The notes: generated by a model not told the origin, from the sequence alone. A stretch of 37,695 nucleotides of DNA from Bacteroidota bacterium (GCA_023396255.1 JAEWWU010000009.1:1-37695); one strand, 5' to 3'. Counted from the stretch's first letter, positions 1-8,779 are shown. Numbers and translations are program-made.

Positions 1-2
1 CG

Positions 3-164
3 GTACTCAATGTGGATAAAGCCAAACACGTTATCATCTGCAACTATGACTTGAATCCCGGATACGCCGGTGTCCCCAACCCGCTGTACTCGAAGGAAAA
101 CGGAGTTTCTCTGCTCATCGGAGATGCTAAGGAAACTTTGGGTGGATTGCTCAAATCTGTTTAA
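3..164 (+). CDS. pntB: NAD(P) transhydrogenase subunit beta, C-terminal end (partial)
   Basis: Only the last 53 codons lie in the window; the gene starts upstream. The reading frame from base 3 ends at TAA 162-164. The peptide contains NPGYAGVPNPLYSKEN followed by GDAKETLGGLLKSV, which matches the conserved C-terminus of PntB (in E. coli GYAGVQNPLFFKEN followed by GDAKASVDAILKAL). In the family this is the cytosolic NADP(H)-binding domain III of the membrane transhydrogenase, which couples hydride transfer between NADH and NADP+ to the proton gradient. A strong terminator follows 47 bases later, so this is the last gene of its unit. The identification rests on a short but characteristic segment. 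Confidence 0.8.
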   Translation, partial: VLNVDKAKHVIICNYDLNPGYAGVPNPLYSKENGVSLLIGDAKETLGGLLKSV

Positions 165-210
165 TCTTGTCGATATAGCGATATAGATAAGCTCAGAATC
201 AAATGAACCA

Positions 211-247
211 AGCGAGTGTGTCACACTTTCCGACACACTCGCTTTTT
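211..247 (+). terminator. Rho-independent terminator after pntB
   Basis: A perfect 12-bp stem (AGCGAGTGTGTC at 211-222 with GACACACTCGCT at 232-243) with a 9-nt loop is followed by a T run. It separates the transhydrogenase operon from the lipid kinase gene. Confidence 0.9.
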
Positions 248-266
248 TCAACAACAAATTTCTAAG

Positions 267-274
267 TACATTTG
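267..274 (+). promoter_or_regulatory. Predicted -7 element of the lipid kinase promoter
   Basis: TACATTTG fits the Bacteroidota -7 consensus TAnnTTTG. A T-rich stretch about 20 bases upstream (within the tail of the preceding terminator) is a weak -33 candidate. Transcription from here would begin near 280, which excludes the TTG at 272 as a start and supports ATG 311. Confidence 0.5.
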
Positions 275-310
275 CTCCTCAAGTTATCAGTTATCTATTT
301 TGAAAGAACT

Positions 311-1207
311 ATGTCATTAGGAAAGAGTAAAATTTTGGCCATCATCAATCCGATATCGGGAACAGCCTCAAAAAGATCAATTCCTCAAAAACTACAAGAG
401 TTTTTCGAACAAAGAGAAGAAGAAATATTTATTACTTATACAAAACAGAGTGGACACGCAACTGATTTGGTTCTCAATGCAGAGAAATTGGGATTTAAGT
501 CCATTATTGTTGTCGGAGGAGATGGTACAATCAATGAGGTAGCGGCTGCTATAACAAAAACAGCAATGAATTTGATAATTGTTCCGATGGGCTCGGGCAA
601 TGGGTTGGCACGATCTCTAAATATTCCCCTAAACGAAGACAGAGCCTTAGACGTTTTTTCCAAAAATCATATAGAATGTATCGATGGAGGATTAGCCAAT
701 GGTACTCCTTTTTTTGCCACCTTTGGTATGGGGTTTGATGCAGAGGTTACTCAGAAATATGATGATCAAAATTTTAGAGGCCCTCTTTCTTATGTACTAT
801 CAACTATTGACGGTTTCTTTAATCACAAATCAAGTCATTATAAAATTGCCATAAATGATCAGACTATTGAAGAGAATGCCTTTTTGATTACGTGCGCCAA
901 TGCTGCTCAATATGGTAATAACGCTTATATCGCCCCAGAAGCTAAAATGAATGACGGATTCTTGGACCTTGTTGTTGTGAGAGAAATCACACCTCTAACA
1001 GCTCCTCGATTTGCCTTTCAGCTATTTACCAAGCAAATCAACAAAAACACCGCAATAGACATTTACAGAGCAAAAAAATTCACCATTGAGCGCGAGCACG
1101 AGGGCATTGTCCAGGTAGACGGAGAATTGGGAACAATGGGTAAACTTATCGAAATCTCTATACGTCCAAGAATTCTAAAAGTCTATACTCTCCCTCCGAT
1201 GGAGTAA
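311..1207 (+). CDS. Diacylglycerol kinase-family lipid kinase (YegS/DgkB type)
   Basis: 298 aa, a typical length for the DagK_cat lipid kinase family. The nucleotide-binding signature GGDGTINEV lies at residues 69-77, preceded by a beta strand (SIIVV). A second conserved motif, GSGNGLAR, is at about 94-101. The C-terminal half (PEAKMNDGFLDLVVV, later VDGE) matches the second domain of DgkB/YegS proteins. Such enzymes phosphorylate diacylglycerol or related lipids at the inner face of the membrane; the actual substrate cannot be told from sequence. ATG 311 was chosen over an upstream TTG at 272 because the predicted -7 element overlaps 272 and the homologous region starts just after 311. It stands alone between two terminators. 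Confidence 0.88.
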   Translation: MSLGKSKILAIINPISGTASKRSIPQKLQEFFEQREEEIFITYTKQSGHATDLVLNAEKLGFKSIIVVGGDGTINEVAAAITKTAMNLIIVPMGSGNGLARSLNIPLNEDRALDVFSKNHIECIDGGLANGTPFFATFGMGFDAEVTQKYDDQNFRGPLSYVLSTIDGFFNHKSSHYKIAINDQTIEENAFLITCANAAQYGNNAYIAPEAKMNDGFLDLVVVREITPLTAPRFAFQLFTKQINKNTAIDIYRAKKFTIEREHEGIVQVDGELGTMGKLIEISIRPRILKVYTLPPME

Positions 1208-1221
1208 AATACTCTTTTTTT
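1202..1221 (+). terminator. Short terminator overlapping the lipid kinase stop codon
   Basis: A 5-bp stem (GAGTA 1202-1206, TACTC 1210-1214) is followed by a run of T. The stop codon TAA 1205-1207 lies inside the hairpin. The stem is short, so efficiency is uncertain. Confidence 0.5.
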
Positions 1222-1296
1222 ACGGGCAAACTCCCTAAACAAGTCAAGACATCGGAATATTTCTTAGCCTACACCAAACTTTCCCTCAATTCTATC

Positions 1297-1497
1297 TTAC
1301 CTCAGAACTTCGAAAACATTCTCAATCCTCACATAACTCCGATGTCTGCATTCCACACATTTCTTTGATTTATCCTCAAGAGAAATTCGGCAAATTGAAC
1401 TTAATAGTCTTTCAATTAAAGCAATGCAAGCGAAAATAATTTCAAAGAAACGTTTTTGAGTAAGCCTATCCAAACAGCGCAAAGCGCCATCTATCAC
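1297..1497 (-). CDS. Doubtful 66-aa ORF overlapping the nrdG stop codon
   Basis: This ORF begins with GTG, whose last bases form the nrdG stop (GTGA overlap, 1494-1497), the arrangement seen in translationally coupled genes. The product has a hydrophobic stretch (FFEIIFACIALIERLL) and a short basic, cysteine-containing tail. I do not recognise the family. It may be a small coupled protein or a remnant of a decayed element. The rest of the 286-base interval between the lipid kinase and nrdG holds no other gene that I can see. Confidence 0.2.
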   Translation of the reverse strand: MIDGALRCLDRLTQKRFFEIIFACIALIERLLSSICRISLEDKSKKCVECRHRSYVRIENVFEVLR

Positions 1498-2030
1498 AAA
1501 ACATCGAACAACCCGTGGGAATCCAAACGATCTCCCAAGATTTGGGAAAGGGTAATTATACGTTGATTACTACTCCCCCTAAACTCTAACATCGGATCAT
1601 AAAGGGATTGGTCAAATCTACCATCGACTAAGACATCGATATAGTTCAAAACGGGGCTCCTTTTAGGGTCTCTCAACAGCTGTTCCAATGTATAACCGGT
1701 ATAGCACCAAACATTGAGTCCCTTTGTCTCTTGTTTCAGAATCTTTAGCAACAACAGTAACCCTTGTGGATTATAAAAGGGATCTCCGCCACTAATAGTG
1801 ATTCCGTCAAGAAGAGAATTACTGTTTATCTCTTCTATAATATCTTCCAATATATTTTGGGTAAGAGGTATTCCGGCATTTGGATCTTGACTTTCGGGAT
1901 TATGACACCCGGGACAACGGTGCATGCATCCGGCCAAATAAATGGAATACCGGATGCCTACACCGTCAGAAATGGTTTCCGGATAACGATTTAGCAACCG
2001 CAATCCGCTCTCGTCGAAATTTGAAATCAT
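1494..2030 (-). CDS. nrdG: Anaerobic ribonucleoside-triphosphate reductase activating protein
   Basis: 178 aa radical-SAM enzyme. The sequence YLAGCMHRCPGC places three cysteines at 35, 39 and 42 (CX3CX2C) for the 4Fe-4S cluster, and ISGGDP at about 80 is the glycine-rich SAM-binding segment. In the family, NrdG reductively cleaves S-adenosylmethionine and abstracts hydrogen from the C-terminal glycine of NrdD to create the glycyl radical. It begins two bases after the nrdD stop on the same strand, so the two are certainly one operon. Length and motifs are normal. Confidence 0.97.
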   Translation of the reverse strand: MISNFDESGLRLLNRYPETISDGVGIRYSIYLAGCMHRCPGCHNPESQDPNAGIPLTQNILEDIIEEINSNSLLDGITISGGDPFYNPQGLLLLLKILKQETKGLNVWCYTGYTLEQLLRDPKRSPVLNYIDVLVDGRFDQSLYDPMLEFRGSSNQRIITLSQILGDRLDSHGLFDVL

Positions 2031-2032
2031 CC

Positions 2033-4441
2033 TTACTCAATACTGGGCTGACGATAAGAGGATGCGTGCTTTACACGATCTTTTTCTTCTGCCTGTTTGG
2101 CCGAATTCCAGCTATCTAATGAACCAGTCAAGTAACCAGTTATGCGACGTAAACGTGAAATATTCTCCCCTTGACAGACCGGACACTTGGCGTAAATAAC
2201 ACCACGATAACCACAAGAGTTACAAGTATCTACCGGATGATTGATTGATCCGTAACCAATACCCTCATCGTGCATAGCCCGCACAATCTTCATAATACCG
2301 GGAATATTTTTCTTGGCTTCTCCATCCAATTCCACATAGGTAATATGCCCCCCCTTAGTTATCGCGTGGAAAGGAGCTTCTTTTTTGATCTTTTCCATAA
2401 TCGTAACCTTCTCTTGAACATCTACGTGGAACGAATTAACATAGTAATCCCTATCGTTTACACCGGCTATAATCCCGTACTTTTTCTTATCCAAACGCGT
2501 AAAACGACCCGCTAACCCCTCTGCTGGTGTTGCCAATACAGAATAATTGAGGTTATACTTTGCCTTGTACTCATCTGCCACTTCATTCATCACCTTAATG
2601 GCATCATAGAGAGTTTGCCACGCTTCTTGATTGTGCGCGTGCCCCTCGCCATAAATGGCAACCATTGCATTGTGACCTCCAAGAAAACCTATACCCAATG
2701 TTCCCGTATTGATTACATCTCCGACCTCATCAGTTGGGTGCAGAGAGTTTCCTCCTTTCCAAACATTATTCCCCATCATAAATGGATATTGTCGGGCTTG
2801 AGCAGAACGTTGGTAACGATAACGGTCATATAACTGCTCAGCTACCAAACGAGACATTCGCCGCAGATTTTCAAAAAAGATTTCTTTTGCCTCCTTCCTC
2901 AAGTCGTGTTTATCCATACCGGGATTTAATTCTTCGGCTTCGTGGATAGCTTCGATAGCCAAACGAGGCATATTGATAGAGGTAAAAGATAAATTTCCCC
3001 TTCCCACCGAACTTTTCTCTCCGTGAAGATTTTCAAAAACCCTGGTGCGACATCCCATTGTTGCCAGTTCATAGAGGTAACGTTTGGGATCATCTGAACG
3101 CCATTTTTCGTGAAAATTAAACGGAGTATCCAAGAAAAGAAAGTTGGGAAAAAGTGCCTTAGCTGTTGTATTGCAAGCTGCCACCAAGAGATCGAAATTG
3201 GGGGTTTCAAACTCAACCTCTCCCCTAAGAGCCGCATCAAAGTCTTTCATCGCTAACTCATAATCAGCTTGTGAAAAAGAAACGCCATCCTTAACCTTAA
3301 AAATCTGTATGGGAAAAATAGGAACTTCTCCGTGCCCCAAACCTTCCATAGTTACGGACAACAATTCACGCATAAGCAGACGCCCTTCGGGAGAAGTGTC
3401 TGTACCGTAATTGATAGAACTGAAAACGACCTGATTTCCCCCTCTCGAGTGCATTGTGTTTAGGTTATGAATAAACCCTTCCATTGCTTGGTGAGTATCT
3501 TTGGTGGTTTTTGCTATAGCATGTTCCCAGGCCTTGCGCACTTGCGCCTCATTCAGTTCCGGAACCAATGTACAAATCGTCTGTATAGCTAGAGAAATGA
3601 GCGATTGTTTTTCTTCTACCGAGATATTATTTTCTTCCAATTGCTTGTATAGCTTTTGTGATTGTAACTCCATCGCATTGAGAGATGCAATAAAAGCAAT
3701 AGCCTCCGATAGATGCTTTCTGAAGGATTTCCTAACCCCCGGTGCCATAAAGAAGTCAAATGCCGGGATAGATTGTCCTCCGTGTTGCTCGTTCTGATTG
3801 GTCTGGAAAATGATGGTTGCCAACGTCGCATAGCTGTGAATAGACTGAGGAGTACGAATGCTTCCATTTTTTGTCCTAAACCCTCTCTCGTACAAATCCT
3901 CCAAATCGTATTGAATGCAGGTTGTTGTCTTGGTTGGATAATAATCCAAATCGTGAATATGAATATCTCCGTTACGGTGAGCTCTTGAATATTTAATGCC
4001 CAAAAGATACTTATTTGTGTAGTCCTTGGTTAATTCTGAAGCAAAGGTCATCATCTGTCCTGCCGGAGTATGGGCAGACATATTGGCATTACTCAGGTTT
4101 ACATCATTTTTCTCTATGGTTACGATTCCATCCATAACCTGCTTCATCCCGGTTCGTTTGTCTCGCTCTATGTTGCGCCATTCTCTATAAATGATATATT
4201 TTTTGGCGACAAAAGGATTTTGTGCCATCAATTCACGCTCCACCAAGTCTTGAATTTCCTCCACACCGGCATTGTCGTGATTGATATTGCTGCAAACTCG
4301 CTCTACAATTTTGTCTATAACCTCTTTACTTTCGCTCACACCACCAGCCCTGTAGGCTTTGGTTATTGCACTCTCTATCTTCTGTGCCGAAAAAGGTTCC
4401 TGCTTACCATCTCGCTTAGTAATAAATAATGTAGGTATCAT
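2033..4441 (-). CDS. nrdD: Anaerobic (class III) ribonucleoside-triphosphate reductase
   Basis: 802 aa, full length. The N-terminus (ITKRDGKQEPFSAQKIESAI, to about residue 95) is an ATP-cone allosteric domain. Near the C-terminus four cysteines (740, 743, 753, 756) form the zinc site, followed by RRITGYLTG, in which Gly769 is the predicted glycyl radical position. Class III enzymes reduce NTPs to dNTPs using formate and work only without oxygen. nrdG follows after two bases and supplies activation. nrdJ lies 89 bases upstream on the same strand with no clear terminator between, so all three may be co-transcribed. Confidence 0.97.
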   Translation of the reverse strand: MIPTLFITKRDGKQEPFSAQKIESAITKAYRAGGVSESKEVIDKIVERVCSNINHDNAGVEEIQDLVERELMAQNPFVAKKYIIYREWRNIERDKRTGMKQVMDGIVTIEKNDVNLSNANMSAHTPAGQMMTFASELTKDYTNKYLLGIKYSRAHRNGDIHIHDLDYYPTKTTTCIQYDLEDLYERGFRTKNGSIRTPQSIHSYATLATIIFQTNQNEQHGGQSIPAFDFFMAPGVRKSFRKHLSEAIAFIASLNAMELQSQKLYKQLEENNISVEEKQSLISLAIQTICTLVPELNEAQVRKAWEHAIAKTTKDTHQAMEGFIHNLNTMHSRGGNQVVFSSINYGTDTSPEGRLLMRELLSVTMEGLGHGEVPIFPIQIFKVKDGVSFSQADYELAMKDFDAALRGEVEFETPNFDLLVAACNTTAKALFPNFLFLDTPFNFHEKWRSDDPKRYLYELATMGCRTRVFENLHGEKSSVGRGNLSFTSINMPRLAIEAIHEAEELNPGMDKHDLRKEAKEIFFENLRRMSRLVAEQLYDRYRYQRSAQARQYPFMMGNNVWKGGNSLHPTDEVGDVINTGTLGIGFLGGHNAMVAIYGEGHAHNQEAWQTLYDAIKVMNEVADEYKAKYNLNYSVLATPAEGLAGRFTRLDKKKYGIIAGVNDRDYYVNSFHVDVQEKVTIMEKIKKEAPFHAITKGGHITYVELDGEAKKNIPGIMKIVRAMHDEGIGYGSINHPVDTCNSCGYRGVIYAKCPVCQGENISRLRRITGYLTGSLDSWNSAKQAEEKDRVKHASSYRQPSIE

Positions 4442-4530
4442 CTTATATTCTTCTTGTTTTGCACCAAATACTTTGAGCGACAGTACCTCGTGCTCGATTT
4501 TCTGTTTCTATTTCACTGTTTTTCTATCTC

Positions 4531-7092
4531 TCAACCACATTTTGAATTTCCACAAGTGGTGCAAATTAGGCAACCTTCTTGAAAAACAATCGTAGCTGCT
4601 CCACAATTAGAACAAACTCCACCTGCCGCCGCTCCATTGGGCATATAGTTTTTGAGGGCACGAACTACCCCATTTTTCCACGTATTGATGTTTTCTTCGT
4701 TAAGTTCCATTCCTTGTACAAGGTTTATAACCTGATCAATGGGCATACGATAACGAAGCACTCCGGAAATCAACTTGGCATAGTTCCAATACTCGGGATT
4801 AAACTTCCCATCAAGACCTTCAATAGTCATCTTAAAACCTCGTTTATTATGAAATTGGAAGTCGTAATGTTTGGTACCGTCTTCATCGTAACTTTTGATA
4901 ATCTTACCGCGTGTTACACTCTTGGGCAGCATAATACCCTCTTCGTCATCCGCTATACCTGTAAAGATTTCATAGGGCCTGCCGTCTTGCAATCCGACAA
5001 AGGCAATCCACTTCTCCTTATTGTTCTGAAAACGCACCACATCGGCATCCAGAGCTTGTGGGCGCATAATTTTCTCTTGAGCAATTGAGGAAAGCACTGT
5101 ATTGGCCTGCTCTTCTTCTTTCTTTTCACCTTCTTTCTTCTTGTCATCGGCGGAAATAAGTACCCCACTACGAGAACCATCTCTGTAAACAGTACAACCC
5201 TTACACCCATTTTTCCAGGCCTCTACATAAAGGGTGTTTACCAATTCTTCGCTCACATCATTCGGCAAATTTATTGTCACACTAATAGAGTGATCCACCC
5301 ATTTTTGTATTCGTCCCTGCATTCTTACTTTTTCGACCCAATCCACATCATTTGATGTTGCCCTATGATAAGGGGAGCGCTCAACCAATTCCTCAACATC
5401 TTTAGGTGAAAATTTCTGAGCAGGATCTATTCCTTGAGCTTTCATCCAATCTACGAACTTATGGTGAAATACCACATACTCCTCGAAGCTATCCCCTACA
5501 GAGTCCACATAGTCCACTGTTACATTTTTATCGTTCGGATTCACTTTGCGCCGACGCTTATACACCGGCAAAAAGACAGGTTCTATACCACTGGTTGTCT
5601 GTGTCATAAGACTGGTAGATCCTGTTGGGGCAATCGTCAGACACGCAATATTTCGACGTCCGAACTTTTTCATCTCGGCAATCAATCCGGGATCTGTATC
5701 GGCTATTCTGGTAATGAATGGATTGTTTTTTTCTCTCTCAAAATCGAAGATTTCAAAAGCTCCACGTTCTTTGGCCATACACACCGAACTCGTATATGCT
5801 GCTAAGCATAGAGCTTTTTGTACACTCTCGGCAAAGTCAGTAGCCTCGGAACTTCCGTAACGCAGTCCCATAGCTGCAATCATATCTCCTTCTGCCGTTA
5901 TTCCTACACCGGTACGACGACCAAGAAGAGTTTTACGCCTTATTTTTTGCCATAAATTCCGCTCTGCCGATTTCACCTCTTCCGGTTCTTTGTCAGACTC
6001 GATCTTCTGCAGAATAGCATCTATCTTTTCGGTTTCGAGGTCAATAATATCGTCCATAATACGTTGAGCATACCCAACGTGTTCAGTAAAGAGATCGAAA
6101 TTAAACCGAGCTTGATTTGTAAACGGATTCTCTACATAAGAATACAGATTTATGGCCAATAGCCTACAACTGTCATAAGGACAAAGAGGAATCTCCCCAC
6201 AAGGGTTTGTAGAGATTGTTCTGAATCCCAAATCGGCATAACAATCTGGTATAGATTCTCTTACAATGGTATCCCAAAACAAAACTCCCGGCTCGGCACT
6301 CTTCCACGCATTGTGTACAACTTTATTCCACAAGTCTCGGGCCTTGATTTCTTTGACAAAAGTCGGTTGATTGGAATTAGTTGGGTAAGCCTGAGTATAA
6401 GTGCTGTCTTCAACAACAGCTTTCATAAACTCATCATCTATTCGCACAGAAACATTGGCTCCTGTCACCTTTCCATCTTCCATCTTAGCATCAATAAACG
6501 ACTCGCTATCGGGATGTTTTACAGCGACGGTCAGCATCAAAGCCCCACGTCTTCCATCCTGGGCAACCTCTCTTGTAGAGTTTGAATAACGCTCCATAAA
6601 AGGGACCAAACCAGTGGATGTCAGAGCTGAATTTTTTACTGGAGATCCCTTGGGGCGAATATGAGTTAAGTCGTGCCCTACCCCTCCACGTCTTTTCATC
6701 AATTGTACTTGCTCCTCATCGATACGAATAATTCCTCCGTAGGAATCGGGGTCACCATCCAAGCCGATTACAAAACAGTTGCTCAAAGAGGCTATCTGAA
6801 AATCATTGCCAATACCGGTCATAGGACTTCCTTGAGGAACAATGTAACGAAATCCCTCCAATAGGCCCAGAATCTTTTCGTAGCTCATTGGGTTTGGATA
6901 ATTTTTTTCAATACGACTGATCTCTTTGGCAATACGCCGGTGCATATCCTGAGGCGATTGTTCATAGATATTTCCATAACTATCCTTCAGAGCATATTTG
7001 GTGACCCAAACCTTTGCGGCAAGTTCATCACCTTTGAAGTATTCCAAAGAGGCATTATAAGCTTCGTCAAAAGTATATATCTTACGATCCAT
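4531..7092 (-). CDS. nrdJ: Adenosylcobalamin-dependent (class II) ribonucleotide reductase
   Basis: 853 aa. SNCFVIG (Cys106) carries the first redox cysteine and NPCGEIPL (Cys298, Glu300) the thiyl-radical cysteine and catalytic glutamate; PTGSTSLM is the conserved phosphate-binding loop. The last 27 residues form a cysteine-rich tail (Cys827, 830, 841, 844, 847, 852) typical of large class II enzymes, used in re-reduction or zinc binding. Family knowledge: class II enzymes use a cobalamin radical and tolerate oxygen but do not need it. A stretch rich in Lys/Glu at about 645-665 is a linker. No small subunit is encoded nearby. Its 415-base leader carries the direct repeats described separately; I could not find a B12 box there. 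Confidence 0.95.
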   Translation of the reverse strand: MDRKIYTFDEAYNASLEYFKGDELAAKVWVTKYALKDSYGNIYEQSPQDMHRRIAKEISRIEKNYPNPMSYEKILGLLEGFRYIVPQGSPMTGIGNDFQIASLSNCFVIGLDGDPDSYGGIIRIDEEQVQLMKRRGGVGHDLTHIRPKGSPVKNSALTSTGLVPFMERYSNSTREVAQDGRRGALMLTVAVKHPDSESFIDAKMEDGKVTGANVSVRIDDEFMKAVVEDSTYTQAYPTNSNQPTFVKEIKARDLWNKVVHNAWKSAEPGVLFWDTIVRESIPDCYADLGFRTISTNPCGEIPLCPYDSCRLLAINLYSYVENPFTNQARFNFDLFTEHVGYAQRIMDDIIDLETEKIDAILQKIESDKEPEEVKSAERNLWQKIRRKTLLGRRTGVGITAEGDMIAAMGLRYGSSEATDFAESVQKALCLAAYTSSVCMAKERGAFEIFDFEREKNNPFITRIADTDPGLIAEMKKFGRRNIACLTIAPTGSTSLMTQTTSGIEPVFLPVYKRRRKVNPNDKNVTVDYVDSVGDSFEEYVVFHHKFVDWMKAQGIDPAQKFSPKDVEELVERSPYHRATSNDVDWVEKVRMQGRIQKWVDHSISVTINLPNDVSEELVNTLYVEAWKNGCKGCTVYRDGSRSGVLISADDKKKEGEKKEEEQANTVLSSIAQEKIMRPQALDADVVRFQNNKEKWIAFVGLQDGRPYEIFTGIADDEEGIMLPKSVTRGKIIKSYDEDGTKHYDFQFHNKRGFKMTIEGLDGKFNPEYWNYAKLISGVLRYRMPIDQVINLVQGMELNEENINTWKNGVVRALKNYMPNGAAAGGVCSNCGAATIVFQEGCLICTTCGNSKCG

Positions 7093-7215
7093 ACAATATA
7101 AGTCCGTTTTATGTTATTAAGAATGGCTTTTATGTGCACCAATATTATCGATGCAATATTACAAACAATAGCGAAAACAAACAACAATAAACAACTACAA
7201 AACAATCAACCGTTG

Positions 7216-7241
7216 AAAAGTTTTCCAAAACAAAACACTAA
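7216..7241. repeat. Direct repeat copy 1 in the nrdJ leader
   Basis: 26-bp sequence with the core AAAAGTTTTCCAAAAC, identical at 24 of 26 positions to the copy at 7282-7307. The core GTTTTCCAAAAC is a near-perfect dyad around a central CC, as expected for a dimeric DNA-binding protein. It lies about 125 bases upstream of the nrdJ start. Confidence 0.7.
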
Positions 7242-7281
7242 CACGCTGTTTATAAACAATATAAATAAAATCAAAAAGCAC

Positions 7282-7307
7282 AAAAGTTTTCCAAAACAGA
7301 ATACTAA
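7282..7307. repeat. Direct repeat copy 2 in the nrdJ leader
   Basis: Second copy of the 26-bp repeat, offset by 66 bp from copy 1 and in the same orientation. It differs from copy 1 at two positions outside the dyad core. Confidence 0.7.
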
Positions 7308-7507
7308 ATAAAGATAACGGAAATATAAAAAGAAAAACATAATAGATCAATGGCTTCACAACAAGGAACAATCATCCTATAATCTCCATTGAACTTATTC
7401 TGTTTGGAGATAAAAAACAAACTCGAAACAGCCCTCCCAAATCTATCTCTTAGAGGAGATTGATTAAAGCAAAAGAGCCCACTACTCCCTCTTTCCTGGG
7501 AGAAAGG

Positions 7508-8425
7508 CTAATTACGCCCTCTTTGCAATCTCAAATCTGCCCTACTTTTGCTCAAGGTAACCAGATAAACTCCACACAAGACCAATAGAGCTGCTAATAA
7601 TTTGGGATAGGTAAAGCGATCTTGCCCCAAGATAAGTGCCATAGAAGTAGCAACAACCGGCAAGCCATAATTGTATATGCTAACCACGGTCGGGCGCAAT
7701 TCTTTTTGAGCTATCGGCAATAAAAGGTAAGCTACGAATGTAGCCAAAATAACTACGAAAAAAAGACAAGAATAGAAGACAATACCTTGATTTTTCCAAC
7801 CAAAACTATACACGTCTGGCAGTGTTTTGGGTAAAACCAATACAAAAGAGATCAGAAAAAGCCACTTCATTAGGGTAATTGGCGAGTAACGCATTATGAT
7901 GCGCCTAAAAAAAGTAAGGTACAGACAATACGATACGGTTGCGGACAGGCAAATCAGATCTCCCCATACGGAACTATGACCTTCGGTTCCTTTACCCAAA
8001 ACCAACAATACAGCACCTGAGGCTCCTATAAAAACACCCAAAGCCTTTTTCCAAGTTATGGGCTCTTTGAGAAAAAAAGCAGCCAAAAGCATTGTTACAA
8101 TAGGACCCAAAGTTGAAAGCAATGACTGATTGAGTGGCGATGTCATAGAGATCCCAATGGCAAATACGCCCTGATTAAACAATACACCGGTGAGAGATGC
8201 TCCCAAAAGGGGCAACCAATCCCTTTTTGCTATTTTTTCGCTCGGGAAAAAAACAGATGCAATCCAAAAAAGAGTTCCGGCACCCAAAAAGCGACAAAAC
8301 ATATGCATATAGGGAGAGAAGCCCGGGGTTGAAAACAAAATTTTTGAAAAAGGACCATTAAGCCCGAATATGACAGTTGTAGTCATTAAGGCCAGATGAC
8401 CTTTTGCATTTGGTAGAGAACCCAT
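7508..8425 (-). CDS. EamA/DMT-family transporter
   Basis: 305 aa with about ten predicted membrane segments arranged as two EamA repeats. The first includes GHLALMTTTVIFGLNGPFSK and ends with a short loop at FFLKEPITWKKALGVFIGASGAVLLVLG, the hallmark of this family; the second repeat ends in the parallel ILGQDRFTYPKLLAALLVLCGVYLV. The drug/metabolite transporter superfamily exports amino acids, nucleotides or drugs; the substrate cannot be predicted. It has no operon partner: upstream is repeat copy A and the terminator of the Fur-like gene. A TAATTTTG element on the minus strand at 8455-8462 could be its -7 box. Confidence 0.85.
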   Translation of the reverse strand: MGSLPNAKGHLALMTTTVIFGLNGPFSKILFSTPGFSPYMHMFCRFLGAGTLFWIASVFFPSEKIAKRDWLPLLGASLTGVLFNQGVFAIGISMTSPLNQSLLSTLGPIVTMLLAAFFLKEPITWKKALGVFIGASGAVLLVLGKGTEGHSSVWGDLICLSATVSYCLYLTFFRRIIMRYSPITLMKWLFLISFVLVLPKTLPDVYSFGWKNQGIVFYSCLFFVVILATFVAYLLLPIAQKELRPTVVSIYNYGLPVVATSMALILGQDRFTYPKLLAALLVLCGVYLVTLSKSRADLRLQRGRN

Positions 8426-8454
8426 CGTTATATAATACTCAAGTAAATTGGTAG

Positions 8455-8462
8455 CAAAATTA
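8455..8462 (-). promoter_or_regulatory. Possible -7 element of the EamA transporter gene
   Basis: On the minus strand this reads TAATTTTG (TAnnTTTG), 30 bases before the start codon. The nearest TTG that could act as -33 is about 25 bases further upstream, slightly too far, so this is a weak call. Confidence 0.3.
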
Positions 8463-8658
8463 GGACAAATAGCCTAATGCACACGCTCAAGCAAGCCTCA
8501 AAAATCAAGAAAAAACTCAACAGTTTTTTCCCCTCTCAGATAATTCTTGTCCTAGAAACACTCAATCAGTCTAAACTATTATGTTTCGGTTATAGAGTAA
8601 ATAATTTTCGATTATCCTAATACTTCTCTATCCAATTAAATTCTCCGACAAGGTTCGA

Positions 8659-8758
8659 CTAATTCCCTCCTTTTTGGTAATTGGCAGGGAATTATTTTCT
8701 GATAATTCCCTACCAATTTTTGTTCTGTCCAAGAAAATTTTTCTTCGCAGGGAACTTT
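8659..8758 (-). repeat. Palindromic intergenic repeat, copy A
   Basis: About 100 bp that match copy B (16562-16661) closely when reverse-complemented. It contains a central hairpin (GGCAGGGAATTAT 8683-8695 with ATAATTCCCTACC 8702-8714) and ends in short inverted repeats of the type CTAATTCCCT / AGGGAAC. Similarity with copy B continues weakly beyond the left end to about 8632. MITE-like or REP-like structure; no coding capacity. Confidence 0.8.
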
Positions 8759-8779
8759 TTCTAATCTTGCGTAAATGAG

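Larger units (their letters stand above)
7093..7507. other. AT-rich nrdJ leader / intergenic region
   Basis: 415 bases between the nrdJ start (7092) and the stop of the transporter gene (7508). It is very A-rich on the plus strand and contains two direct repeats (7216-7241, 7282-7307). I see no convincing coding sequence: a 66-codon plus-strand frame here owes its repeated peptide to the DNA repeats, which lie 66 bases (22 codons) apart. No clear TAnnTTTG element for nrdJ and no cobalamin riboswitch box was found. Confidence 0.6.

Noticed and set aside
7111..7311. 66-codon frame with a repeated KSFPKQNT peptide in the nrdJ leader
   Set aside because: The peptide repeat follows from the DNA repeats spaced 66 bp (22 codons) apart. 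Composition is AT-rich and not gene-like.
7093..7507. Cobalamin riboswitch before the B12-dependent nrdJ
   Set aside because: I looked for a B12-box-like GCCACTG on the minus strand and associated helices and found none. A covariance-model search would be decisive.
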